From Apus apus (lineage: Eukaryota; Chordata; Aves; Apodiformes; Apodidae): 64,000 nt of DNA. Positions within the stretch are counted from its first letter, which is position 1. Every line of letters starts with the position of its first letter. The position numbers and the translations under genes were made by a program. Of the stretch, positions 28,852-42,600 are shown piece by piece. Where the stretch lies: NCBI RefSeq assembly GCF_020740795.1, contig NC_067286.1, positions 863,990 to 927,989 of the forward strand, read 5' to 3'. Under the pieces are notes generated by a model that saw only the letters and a list, made by a program, of their open reading frames with translations, did not search any database and was not told the origin of the DNA.

Positions 28852-31206
28852 TTCTCACTGCAGCTGCAATAGATTCCATTTCAGCCCATTTCATCTCTAC
28901 TGGAGCAGAATTTTTTGTGAAAGAAAACATTTTTTTCAACATTTTACTGTTCCAACAGGCAAGACTGGGCACCTCAAATAAAAAACACGTTAGAGACACC
29001 AAGGCCAGTTTTACCGTATATGAAGTATTTGTTCTATCTCAGCCAGGAGAAACATACTTGGCCTCCTGTTTGGAGCTTGTGGGAACTGGGCAAGCTGTTA
29101 AGAAAAATTTATCCTGCTTCAGCAAAGCTTCCAGGAGAAGCCTAATACCAAGGCACAGTAAATCTTGAGCATTCAGGAAATCCCAGCTATTCCAGCCATG
29201 GAGCTAGGCTGTGGTTCAGAGCTAGATCTTCTTGCAGGGCTCCTCTGAGCTCTGGGATTTGCCAGGAGGCACAAATGCACTTCCATCAAAGAAGTGTGGT
29301 TCCTCTTCTCTTTCCTGGCTCTTGGAATCCAGAGTAAGCTGGCCAGGGAACTGAAAAAATATGCCAACAACTGGGACAAAGGGGTCACTGGGAGAAAGGG
29401 TGTGTTGCAAATTCACAAAGCATCAGCATCAACTGGTGGGAGGAAGCACAAGATAAGAATCAAGTCTGCAAGTCTCATAATCAACACATGACATTAGCCA
29501 GAGATAAGGAGGGAGAGATCCAGAGGCAGTTTCGCTTTAAATAAGTGCTTACAGTTTAGGTACCTCTGCCCAAGGCTACTGCATTCTGAGGTGGGCAAAT
29601 GTCAAGAGAGCACTGTCTGGATTGCTTGCTCTAGTGTCAGGGTTACCCCCCTGCTTACTATGCATGGCTGACATGAGGAAGACAGTGTCCTGGAGACCCC
29701 AACAGGACACAGCCTATCTGCACTCCCACTGCATGAGCTCCTTCAGTGTGCTTGTTAAGTGTCTCTGAGGTTTATGGTCTAATCCAGCTTCCATTTGTTT
29801 GGGAAAACAACAAATGCACCAAAACTGAACTGGAAGTTGGTCTAGCAAGTTCATGTCCTCTGCCAGGGCACTGCATGGAGTTCCAGAGCAGGACACAGCC
29901 CTGTGCTCAAGCCCGGCAGGGCAGGGTGGTGCTTGGAATCCCTCTTCACCACATGCCCACCACCAAATACAACAGACACTAGGGCACCTGAAAGAAGCAA
30001 ATTCGTGCTGCTTCAGGCTCTGACCAGCACTAGGGCAGAAACACAGAGAGGCTCTCCTGGGCCAGGCAACTCCAATGGTGGAGCAAAGCATGGCCAGCAA
30101 GGAAGCAGCACAGGGACCTGCAAGTTCTGTCAGCCTGAGAACACCAGGCTGGAGCAGCCAGAGCTGGGAGCATAGGCAAGAAAGCAGAATAAGCTTAAAG
30201 AGGGTAAAAAACCAGCAGACTCCCTTTCAAAAATTTAGCTCCTACTCTGATGAGAAGTAAAAGCTAAAACTCAAAAGGATAACCTGCACACAACACATGC
30301 TGTTTTGCTACTGGTTAAATTCCTGCGGCTTGGTAGACATTCCCTGCAGATAATATCAATACAGCTTGGATCACAGCCATCTCACACTTCTTCCAGATCT
30401 TTTACTTGCAAAAATTCACAGACGTATTAGGTTATAATAGAAGTAATGTCACGTTCCACCAGACAAGTCTGTGCCCTCCTCTACTAAAGGTGTATCTGCT
30501 GCTTCCCACAAGTCAGGATGATCAGTGCAGAAAGCCAGTGTAGCCTTCCTTATATTCTCCAGCTCACCTTGGGAAGGTCATTTTGCACACTGGTAAAATG
30601 ATTGTGGCAAAGCTTAACTCCCACAGAACAGAGGCAGCTTAATCTGTTGTTTTTCTGAGCGTGCTGCAATTCTTCAAGATGCTCCAGAAACGCAGAGTGA
30701 AATCCCTGGCTGACACCAGAGGAATACAGACTGCAGCTTCTGTTCTCAATAACTAGGTCAGTCAGCTATTGCAAAAGTATTAACCAGCATTGAGAGAATT
30801 CCTAATGGCTAAAATAACGGCAGGAAAAGCCAAACACCATTTGCTGTTATTAGTCACCCTCTACCTCTGGGTATGTTCAAACCCAAGGCTCAAGAGCCTG
30901 GAATAATTTGGGGGCTGGAGCGTATGCTTATCAAAATCCAGCCAGGTGGCTCTGAGCAGTGCAGGAAGCTCCCATCCCACTTGCTGCCTTCTGGAGGCAG
31001 GGAACACCTGCCCTGGCAGGGAGCACAGCCCTCAGCAGCTCTGTGCATGCAGCCCACCCCAGAGAGCTGCACTGTTACTGTGCCAGGGCATGGGTGTCAC
31101 GTCACCCTCCCAGCAGCAGCCACCCAACAAGTGCAGAGGGTGCTTCAGAGTACCTGGTACAAGGGGAGCTTATTATAAGATACAAGAGAATCTTATGATT
31201 CTGGGG

Positions 31207-31385
31207 GAATCATAGACTCATCAAGGTTGGAAAAGACCTTCAAGATCATCAAGTCCAACCATCCACTCTACAACCCCTAACCGCTAAACCATCCCCTGAA
31301 ACACCACGTCCACCCACTTTTTGAACACCTCCAGGGATGGTGCCTCTCTGGGCAGCCTGTTCCAGGGCCTCACAGCTCTGGCAGA
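31207..31385 (-). mobile_element. CR1 LINE 3' fragment
   Basis: The plus strand reads aatcatagactcatcaaggt, then tggaaaagaccttcaagatc, atcaagtccaaccatc and gaacacctccagggatgg. It is a different CR1 subfamily from the copies at 8.3, 10.3 and 44.8 kb, which carry the caccagcccaggttgc type block. It is in reverse orientation and 5'-truncated. Confidence 0.85.
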
Positions 31386-32573
31386 GACAGAGCGCAGCTG
31401 TTTGGAGGGAATCTGAGGGAGAGAAGAGGGGAAAAGCATCCAAAATGCACCTCAACCCCTTCCAGCTGCTGAGGCTGGACTGAGGGTTGGCTTTCCTCTC
31501 CCTGCTCCCTCACACTCATTCTGCAGCTCATTTCTCCTCACTGTGCTGGTTCAACCACACAGCTGCAGGCTGTGCCACCCAGATAATCTATGCAGCTACT
31601 TGCATCAGAAAGCTTTTGGTTCTACTGGAAATAGGAAGTAGGTGAAGGGTTAAATTTGCTCAGGCTTTTTAATATTTAATTTATTTTCAAACTCTGCTTG
31701 TTTCAGCAGCCTGGCAAATAAGTTCAGCCACCCCACCACAACCCAGAAGCCAGTGACCTGCACTGCCGGAACTGGGCCTTCTTGTTTTGCCACTGAAACA
31801 ACCACATCAAAATCCTGTACCCTCAGTTTCCCTTAACTCCAGGAGCTGTGGATGCACTGGAGTCCACGGGATGGGTTGCAAAGGATTAAATGGTTATTAT
31901 CACCACTTAGGTTTATTTATGTAGTGTAGAAAAATGTTAGCTGTGACATCCCTTGCTTGTGTACTAACCGCTACAACAGAGGACAAAGTTGTTAATTGCT
32001 GCCTCCCCTAAGAGTGATTTTTGGTCTTTCCTGCCAGTTGTTAGAGGCCTTTTACTTTCTTTATTGTCAGCCCTCTCCTCCAGGCTGGGTTCAGGCTGCA
32101 ATGGGCAGTAGCCTAAACACCGGCACAAAACAGTAGGAGAGGCTGGTTGCTCTGGGGCACGTTTGCAGCAGAACACAGCCTGGTGAACACGCTCTAAAAC
32201 TTCCAACCGTATTTTTTCCCATTAAAAACAAAATTCAAAACTGCCCCAAACATTTGTGAGACTATTCATGCTGCCAGAGTTCAGAGTAAGAAAATAAAAC
32301 GTGCACCCCGTCGGGCTGCGTGTGTTACAGAGGACGGAAACATACCAGCTGCTTCTGATGTTGGAAGAACCTTTTTCTACCAACCCCATGATTCATACCA
32401 TGATTAATGGAGTCCAAAGTGCAGCCAGGCATACAGCCTACCCAGCCACATGGACCTGCTGGTGTTTGGCTGCAATCATAACTAATGCCCTCCTTTGGAA
32501 CAGGTCTACATCCTGCTGGCTGCTCTAAGGAGTGAAACCACAGTGCAACAACTGAACCAGAATCCTCTTCAAG

Positions 32574-32597
32574 ATATATATATATATATATATATAA
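32574..32597. repeat. (AT)n microsatellite
   Basis: About 12 uninterrupted AT units lie in an AT-rich unique region. Confidence 0.9.
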
Positions 32598-35500
32598 AAT
32601 TACTGGAAATATGCAGATTCTGAATAACAATAACAATCAAAGAAAAGAGCAACATCAGACATAGCCATTTTAGCTGTAAATGAAATGGAATGTCTCCTGT
32701 TTTGCAGATCTGGAGATTCCAAAATGTCATAATAAAAGTTAAAAAATCATGGTTACCTTCTACTAATCATAATTCATCAAACTACTAATTAAAAAACACA
32801 TTTTGTGTGCTCTAGGGAGTGCCAAATAAATTCTATAAATAAATGAATTCAGACAAACATGTTCAAATAAATAAATTTTAAAAAGTACTTAGTTCCATTT
32901 GTAACATTTCCATGTGACCTTTAAAAACAAATGCTTATTATGACTCCAAATGAGCATTTTCTTGTTTTGTTCTTCAGACCTTTGATGAAAACCGAAAGCG
33001 TGGCTAACAGCTGTGCCCAAGTGCTGAAATAGATTCCCTACAGAAACACTTGGGTAGTTATCTGCAAAATTCTTTTATTTCCTTCAACAAATAACATCCT
33101 CAGTCCAAGAATAGCCACAACCCATTATGAAGGCGATCACAGACCACAAATTAGAAGTAGTCAGGCAGTTTAGCTGACCTGAGTTCTAAGAGGCTGCTTG
33201 AAAAACACACCTTTAAATGACACAGAAATAAATGGCAACATTCTTTAAATAAGTGACTGGCTCAGCTTTACGTCACTCAGGCTGCTATTCTGCAGTAGCT
33301 CAGGGAGAACATATTTAGAACTTGGAAGAGAACAGAGAAGTCCAGAGAGCTTTGCAAATTCCTGATCAGGAAGCAAGAAGCAGAAGCAGTATTTTCTTTG
33401 CTGTTAACAGCAAACAGTGCATATTTTATAATAAAGTGTCAGAAATCAGGCAGCTTCCTCAATAGCAGTCTCAGACAGGAGCATCTTGTCTGCTATCATC
33501 ACCCATGGTTGATGAGGTGGGGCAAGATCTAAACTACTTGTGACATTGCTTTAGACATTGAGGTTGCTAATGAAAGAAACACAGCATGCTTTCTGTGTTT
33601 GATGGCCCAGATATTCCAGAACAGCATCTAGGTTTGCAACCTGATTTTCCACACCTTTCAGTACACAGGAGCTCAGATTTCTGCAAATTAATTATGTGTG
33701 CACACTAACTGGACAGCTTGCTGTAGCATGAACAGCTCAGAGATGACTTGCCCAGAGAGACTTCTTTCCAGAGTCAACTGTAACATCTGTTCCTGGGATA
33801 CAATCCAAAGTCCCTTGAAACCAGAGTTTTCCACTGACTTCCACAAGTGCTGGAAAGATTCTTATTCTATGCTGGATGTTACAGGAAAGAAGTTAATTTC
33901 TAACATTGTTGTATGCATTTATGTACTTTCCTGGACAAGGCCCAAAGTACTCATTATAAAGTGTAACACTGCTTAATTCTTCCAGAAGCCAATCATAAGG
34001 CTACTATGAATTTTAATGAGCACTGAATCAAGCCCCAGATGGTTTTTAAAGCCAAATTATCCTGATCTTGGTTATTTTAAGCTCTGTGTAGAGCCTTCCG
34101 GCCACTACACATATTAACCCCTCTGTTCCTGGTCCAGATTAAGGAATTTCATATCTGTTCTCCCTGTCTAAACAGCTCTTCAGCACTGCTGTAGAAGACC
34201 CTCAGCTCCTGCTGTGCCTTGGAAGTCACAGCTTGGAAAGAACACTCAAAGGTTGACACAGTGAGAAAAAAAATAATGACCCCACAACACAGCAGGTAGG
34301 ACAGTGGCCTGACCCTTGCAGTAACACGGCCAAGGCTCTGCAGCCTTGTAGTACTGCCTGCTGGACACAGTTCTGAATACAATCAAATTGAGAAGAGATG
34401 AGTGAGTTAAGTGAATTTTTTCATCTCAACAAAAAATGAGGCAGAGTATAAGCAATACAAAATCTAGGCATTTATAAGGCATTGTCCATTGCAGAGAGCG
34501 AAGTCAGGAAACCAGGCAGCCAGCAGTAAGGGAACCCTGACACACCCACAGCCCCATTTAACCACATTCTCAGGGGAAAAGCAACTGAGCTCAGAGCCAT
34601 CAAGCTGATATTATCAGTTCATAGAGACCCTCCTCTGCTGGAACTGCTGAGTCTCTGCTTTCAAGTTTGAAAAAGCACCTTTCCTTTCCAGTACAAAAAC
34701 ATCTCTTTTCTACCCTGGGGTTTCAAATGTCTCCACATGGGATGGGCAGGATACCTGTCCCTGGCCAAGCCTCAGCTGGGTCCCCAGTAGACATGGCGTG
34801 GAGCTGCAGGCTGGCTACACACCCTTTCTTCAGGACACACTGAATTTCCTTCCCTGTCTACCCCAAACCACTATAACCTTTCTCATCCCTTGGTCTAAAC
34901 TTGGGTTTTTGCTTGCTCCCTGCAAAGCACTGCTGCTGCACAGGGCCCCCTGAGGGTCTGAGACCCACCAGGCCCTTCTCCCTTCCCCTCGGCAACCTGC
35001 AGGAGAAAAAACACTTCACTCAACTCTTTCCAAAGTGCTCCCTGGTTGAATGCGTGCTGTTCCTTGCTAGACTTGTCCAAAGGAACATCAGTTATTGTTA
35101 GAGATTTTTTTTAGGAAATTGTGTCAGTCTTTGTAAATCTAAGGCAGCCAGAATGCAGCTCTTCAGTGGTGACTTTGTGGGGTTTTTGTTTTGGTGGGTT
35201 CTTTTGAGGGGAGGACAGTAAGGGGAGTTGGTGGGATTCTTTTTCCAGGTTGGGGGCAAAAGGGAAGGGAGGCAAAACAACAAGAACAGGTTCTACTACC
35301 TGCTTTTCTGGTCCCCAGGTATCCAGGACCTTCTCTCACTTTCCTGCCTTTTCCTGCAACAGCAGTTCTCATTCCAGTGTCCAAATACCTCTGTTCTTTG
35401 TTAAATCCACTTTCCACTCACTTCTGTGGGTGTTGGATTTTTTTTGTATTCTGGGATTTTTTCATTTTTTTCTAAACCTTGTCTGGTAAACAGATGGATG

Positions 35501-38500
35501 TCATAGAAATGAAAAGGATGAAATGAAGAACAGCCACTGACGTGAAGCATTATGCAAGCCAGCTCTGGAAAAAAAAGTATGTTGTGTCACTGTGTGTTAC
35601 TCAGTTGAGAGTGGTTAATGAATTTATTCTATTTAACCACCTCACCAGAATGGGCATCACAGCTTGATGAATGCAGACAGAGCTCTGAAATCAGGGGTGG
35701 GAGGGAAATAAGGAAGCAGAAGATGGTTTAATGTCCTTTCTAGCCTCCAGATGCAAGACACATGGCTGAGTGGTCTTAAGTCTAGGCCTGAAACACTTAT
35801 TTTTAATTCACTGAAAATACACAGACTGAGCAGCAGGGGTGCAAGTGACACACTTATCTTGCCATCATTTGCTAAAGCAGAGGAGCTGGAACTCCTACTC
35901 TCTGCTGGGACTGCCAAGCAAAGCAGTGATGGAAGGTTCAGTAACTCAGACATCTCTGCTTCTGAAATGCCCAGAGAGCCCTGAGGAGCCTGTGCTGCAA
36001 CAGGTTTCAGTCCCTTTTGGCTTGAACCACATTTGAACTTCTTAGCAGTGAAAAATCATCCTATCCTGTTACTATTCCTCTGAGCAATTGCACACACGCC
36101 CATTTTATTATTACATTAGTGTAATTTTGTCTCCGACATTCCCCCGAGAGGAATTACTCATGTCCTGCTATTATTTATTTTACTACTAAGAGCCCTAGTT
36201 TTTAGCACAAGTTTTAATTAAATACCAGTCCTCCTTCTCAGTTAGGATCACCTCTATCTAGCTTGCTGTGCTTTGTATTCTCCAGCAGTATCACTGGCTT
36301 CCTCCTATTTATCCCTCCCTCCACAACTCTCTCAGGAACTGCAAAAAAGTCCCCTCCTCTGCCCAAATCCTGTCAGCAAAAAGAAATACAAGATTTCACT
36401 AAAGAACCATCCCAGGGAAGATAACCCAGTGCTTAACACTGGTTATGCAGAATTCCAGTTTGAAATTATGTCAAGTGACACTGCCCAAAGCAGCATCTTC
36501 CATAGCCCTCTAAGCCATCTTGGCTGCTGTGCTGTGCTGCATGCACCAGCCCACAGCCTGTTGCTGTTCCTCTTTGGTTTTCCTGCTCCTCTGGAGCCCT
36601 GCTGGCACACCCATGCTCCCCTGCCCTCTGATGCTGCATCTGTCTTCTCCAAATATACTCCTGAAAGCTGCCAAGGCAGGTTTTCCTTGTGAGTTTGAAG
36701 TTCACTGTGTCCACAAACTGGGTAAACACCTCTTCAAAGTCTTCGCTGTCCCTGGATAGTGAGTCAGATCACAGTGTATTCTGGACTTTACTATTCAGGG
36801 CTCTTGGAAGCTGCCCTAGATTAACATTTTAAGAGTTATTCATTCATGCTCCCCAGGTGGCAGAGGCAGAACTGGTGACTGCCGACTGTGAAGCTGGCAG
36901 GAACAGCCTCATCTCAACTGCTTCTACAAAGTGGAATCAAACTGCAGCACCAGCATCCAACTGCATTAACTGCTCCAGCACCTGGCAGAGCCAGCTGCGG
37001 AGCCAGCAGAAAGTTACGCCAGGACTGCTGGCACCCAGGGCCCTCCTGGCCATCCTCCCCTGCCTGAGGATTGGGCACAAGAGCCCTTCCCCAGGCAATC
37101 TCACCCAACCACTCAGCAGCCTTCCCAGAGCACAGCTTCCCCTCCAGGCACCACTCCATGAGGAGGCAACGAGTCAGAGATCATTTTGATTTTACTTCTC
37201 ACAGACTTGACAAGGCTTTTCCCTCCTTCTCAGCTCTATTTCCAAAGTTTACTAGCTGCACTTAACTTCCCTAAACATGTTTTTTGCTTTTATGAGCACA
37301 TTTTTTTCCTTTTCCAAAAGCAAGACAGAACTGCATACAAGTATTAGATCAATTAGTGTGCAAAGAGAAAGTGTAGACTCACGCCTACACTCTGCCCTGC
37401 ACTTCCAGGCTCAGCAAGTGCATTCCTTAGTGGCTCCAGCACCTTTAGAAGATTCCTGCTCTGCTCTACTTTCATCAAAGACTATAATTTATACACCACA
37501 ACTTAAGCATACAATTCTCAGTCTGGAGGATTCCCAACAAGGAGGAGTTTCAGGTTTTGGTTTGTACTGGGGAGGAGGGAATACTGGTGATAAAAGATTT
37601 TTTAGATGTTACTCACCCGTTTTTTCCAGAGCCATCTCTGTACATTCAAGGTGGTTTTTTTTCCTGCCTTAAATAAGGCTTTTCAAACAAATTGCCTGCA
37701 GCTGGGACAAGGAGCTCTCTACTACTTTCTGGCCTCTCCACAAATAGTTTTCAACAATGATGAACTGGTTGTTCAGGTGTGATTCAAACATGCTTTAAAA
37801 ACATTTCCCATCTCCTTGCTTGTGTTTCAATAGCATTTCAAGCCAAGCTTACTGAAAACCTGCAAGTTTGTAAGGCAGAAACCATCTCCATTTTGCCTCC
37901 TGCAGAACAACCAATACTCTGACAATATTTAAAAGCACTTAATTAAATTAATAACCCATAAGGTCATGTCTATCTACTACATTTTACTTTCATTCACCCA
38001 TTGTTCCTACAGTGCCCACTATTCTACTCCAAAAGTACACGATTCAAAGCCCAGCCAGTGGCATTTATTCCCCACTAGAACAGAGACAGGCAAAAAGCAG
38101 TGTTAAAAGCACCCCCCTCTCCCCTTTTTTATGGCTTCAAACCTCAGAAAATTAGCTCTTATGGGCTGATTTAAACTTCCAGTCTAAAAAAGGAGTGCCA
38201 GAGAGATCAGATTTATCTCAGTTCTATAGCTTGGGAAGGTAAAAACCCACAACTTTAGAAGTCGTCTCAATGTGAGTGTTCAAAATGCTGGACCCTGTTG
38301 CCCCACCTGCCTCCCACAGCAGCCTTACCTTGAAAAAAAAGATCTCCGAGAAATACTCTGGAGTGAATTCAGTCCCTTCTTCCTCCTGACTGCAGGTTGC
38401 CGCTTGTCTTAAACATGGGAAACATCCCTTGCTTCAGGCAAAAATTCTCAGCAATTTCATCTGAAAGCTTCTTCAGAAAGATCCGGGTTCAGCCTCATGC

Positions 38501-39606
38501 CCATGCAAACACTTCAAGCTCCAGCTGCTCTCTGCCCAGACTGCCTGTCCCTCCAGCAGGACACGAGTGCCACCCCCTCCTGGTGGGCAGCACAGGTGCT
38601 GGCACTCACTGAAGATGAAACAGCCTCACCGGAGAAGACCACAAGGAAAAAGTCCATTAAAATCCTGCAGCTAAAACTGGTGAGACCTCTTTGTAGACAC
38701 AGGCACATCAAGATTCTGTAATGCAGTGAATCAATGTTTTCTGGGACTCACTGTAGAACAGGCTGATGCTGTGATCTCAGCAAAGAGGATGGGACTGTGT
38801 GTTGAGTGGCATTTTGCACAAAAGGCAAGAGCAAGATACTAATCAAGATTCTAATGTCTAAAGACCATAGATGCCTTGCTGCAATCCCGGGGTGGCTGGC
38901 TGAGCTCCCTTCCTCCCCTTCAGTGCAGTGTGACAGACACCAAGCCTGACACTCTGAGAGCCTGGCATTAAAGACCCCTGTGCCCTAGAGGTACAAACTG
39001 TAGACCATGGGTGGCAAATAGAGTTATTCCATTGCTCAGAAAAACCAAGGTGTTCCTTATCCATCTGCTAAGCATTGCCACGTCCTTGGCTGGATGTGGA
39101 GCTCTGTGGACATTGTGCTGATCTTGCATAACTTGCCTGTGTCCATGTCATGCAGTTTCAAAAGTGCAAAATAGAACACCAAGTAGACACTTCTTCAGGC
39201 TAAATTTCAGCAACAGATCTCATGGCACCCTGCAGAAGAAGGAAGGTAAAAACTGCTCTAAAGCTTTAGACTTCATAGGGATGTAAATTAGGACAGATTT
39301 ATTAAGCTGATTGAAGCAGTGACACTTTACACTGGCTGAAACTGCAGATGTAACCATTAAGTCCTTGCTACTAAAGTCCCAAATGGAAGCCAGCAGAATG
39401 CAAATCTGTAATCATGACAGCAAGTGAAATAGCTTCCCCCACTGCTGTCAGTTTAGAAATCAAGTCAAAACCAGCAGGGCTGCCACTAAAGCAATTAAGT
39501 ACTTTCCATAGGTAGACTGATAAAGAAGGCAGTTATTTACAGTTTCCTGGCATGTCAGTTACCTCAGTATTTCCTGGACAACATTCAGAAAGCAGAAGCT
39601 GTTGCG

Positions 39607-39657
39607 CTTTTTTTCTTTCTTTTTTTCTTTTTTCTTTTTTTTTCCCTAAGATAAAGG
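39607..39657. repeat. Polypyrimidine (T-rich with C) tract
   Basis: About 50 bases are only T and C on the plus strand, in the form of T runs separated by single C. It is low complexity, with no gene nearby. Confidence 0.85.
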
Positions 39658-42600
39658 TGCTGTATCCAAGAGACAATTTTTCTTGCTTTTAGAGTTGGCT
39701 TTTATTACCTCACCTGGATAACCACAAGCACATTTTTGTGAACATTAGGTAACAAGAAAGCCTGCTGCTAATTCCTTCTCATCAGGGCCTGGGGAAAAAT
39801 ACAAGCTGTTGGGTGAAAGCTAAAAAACAAACAGAAAAGATAGGAGGGAGGGAAGGGGAGTGAGAAAATAACTCAGGAGTGAGTCAGTCATGCTCCTCCT
39901 GCTTAGTCACCTGTAGTGCTTCTCTCCAGACACACCGGAGATGGAGAATGAGATGCCTTCCTCCCACCTCCTCCTCCTGACAAGGACTTACAAGAAGAGA
40001 GAGGGCAGAGTTTTAGGAGACAGTCATTACAGATGCAAGCTTTCCAGAGAAGCAGAGCTGACAAGGAGCCTGTTTGCTCATGTTTCCCACCCCCTCCTCC
40101 CACCCCCTGCACTATTCTTCAATTAAATCATCTTGAATCAACCTGTTCATTTGCTGGTTTAAGTTTCTCTGGTGGTGCCCTCCAGTTTTGACATCGTAGA
40201 GAGTTGCCATGGAGAAGAGGGCAATGTCATTGACACAAAAAGCACTGAATTTACAAATCCAACAGGAACAGGGCTATTTATAACGAGCTGCTTCTCTCCC
40301 CCCACTCTTGGCTGGGGTGTGTGGAGGCAAAGGCAGTGGTTCTATCCTTGATGTTTCTGTCAACAAGTCTCAGCAATGAATTTTCTTGTTAGAAAATATC
40401 CTGAGCCCATGAAATTGTGAATGCTGTCAGCTTTCTGACTTCATTCATTCGAGCTGCATTTAGCTTTCCAGCTCAGAGCTATTTTTGAGGTCCTAGAACA
40501 CTCGTGTTTGTAGAGTAACTTCTATCCTGAAAAATCCAGGCAGCCTTAGCAAAACACAGCCACTTCTGAAAGGAAAAACAACTGCATGTCACAAAAAGAA
40601 AGGAAAGATACCCTGTGTTATGGAAAGGCTTCGTATTGCTTATAAATGCCTTGAATATTAATTGACTGTTGGTTCTGCCCTGGCTGCGTGGGATGCCCCT
40701 GCACATGGGTGCAACCCTCACCTCGTGGAACATTTTTGTGCATGTAAAAACTGCAAACCACAGAAGAGATAGAAAATGGAGGGTGATGAACTTAGACATG
40801 AACAAGAAAATTAATTTTAGAATGCATTTGGAATAAACTGAGAGGAACAAAGGAGGGTTGAAGAACATGTCAGGGAAGCTGTCACAGATGTCAAGAGTGT
40901 TATTTACATGTATGGCAGCTAAATCAAACATGCAACCACCTACAACACTGAAATCTGACAGGACAGTGACGTTCCTCAAAGCTGAATGCTAAAAAGAATT
41001 ATTTCACAAAGATACAAGTCAAGGCCCAAAATTATTTTTTGAGTTTCAAAAATAGCTTCGTTTCCAAAGAAAATAGCTTGAATCTTCACAGCTGGTAGAA
41101 CAGCTACACTCCAGCTTACACAACAGCATCAGTCAGAACAGAGTGCCCCTCTTTTCCTCTCTGGATACTAATATCAAAACCAAAACCTATTTTGGAAAAG
41201 TGTTACTGGCTGATAGTACATTTCAACTGCCTAGAAACACAACAGGGGCAGGGAGCAACAAAAATTACTAATCCCAGTGCAGGGTAGGAAACCAGCAACT
41301 GAATGTATCAAAGTGTTACCTTGCTTTTGTGAACCATGTCTCCTCCACAGGAGCAAAACACTTAGAAATGTGTATATTTAGATATGAAAACAGATACCAA
41401 AGTATAATATACCAGTTTCATAAACAAACAAACAAAAAGCTAAAAACCCAGGACTTAAATTATTTGGACTTAAAAATTTTATCTGTAGAGTATTGCATGC
41501 AAAAACCAGGAGCAATGCTGACAGTGGAAAGTGGATCTTCATTCTGGAGCTGTGTTTCTCTCAGGAATATGTTTAACAAAACTGCAAATGCTAAAAACGT
41601 TAACAGGGTTTTGCCAAACATCCACAGCTCCTGCAGCATAATACCCATCAGCAGCACAATACCCACCAGCTTGGCTTTTACCATAATGAAACAGCAAGAA
41701 GATTCAGGAGTAGCACAGTTTTCTTACCCCTCCTTTCCGAGTCCAGCTACTCAAACACCATTTCCAAATTTGCTGCCTCTCATTCTAAGAGGACCTGTGT
41801 GAATTTACTGGGAGAGCAAGGAGAAGTGGAACTCTCTTCTCTCAGCCTCGTCCAGTGCAGCAGTGTGTCCTAATCACATGTCAATTGTTCTGCCTTTCCC
41901 TCTCCACCCATATTGCTATGTAGCTGTTTCTGGAAAGGACATTGATAAACCAGGAAAGATCACTGTGGAAACCACAATAAAGTTTAAGTGAAGAATATGC
42001 CACAGAATGAAAGAACACAAACTTAAAGTTGTAATTGAGAAGGTTCTGAAGCAATTTGTGGACAGTCTAAAAATATATAGATAAAATGCTCACTTTGATA
42101 AAAATCTCCTCAGTTTTGTCTCAGGAAGGTAATCTTGGTTTAATCTTGGTGCACAGAGCATGTGTAGCCGATCTGCATGCTCCTAAACAAGAAGTGATGG
42201 AGAAGGCTCTCATGTTCAATTGTGGGGGAATTATCTGTTGAAAGAACAAAAGAGAATCATATGGAGTTTTCTGTTGTTATCTAGCTCACCAAGTGAAAAA
42301 ATATGCTTTCCCAGGAGATGAGGAAGAATGAAAACTTTTAAAATTGCATTAAAAGGGACTATTGCTGTTACACATTCCCCATATGTTAAGCTAATGAGAC
42401 TATCTTTACAGCTGCCCACACCAGTTGCCAGTAATGTTTTCTGCTTCAGGCTAGGCAAGACTTTCAGCTGACACTTACATTTTACATCTTGATATAAAAC
42501 CTGCTGGTTTTAGTTGCACAGGATCTAAGCAATAGTTTCCAAGACATAGGAATATGGCACACTCCACTAAAGGGATATGGGGAAAAGTCTTCCATGGTTC

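Noticed and set aside
41329..41802. Plus-strand open frame of 157 codons
   Set aside because: No recognised family and no gene context. Length alone is not enough in AT-rich DNA.
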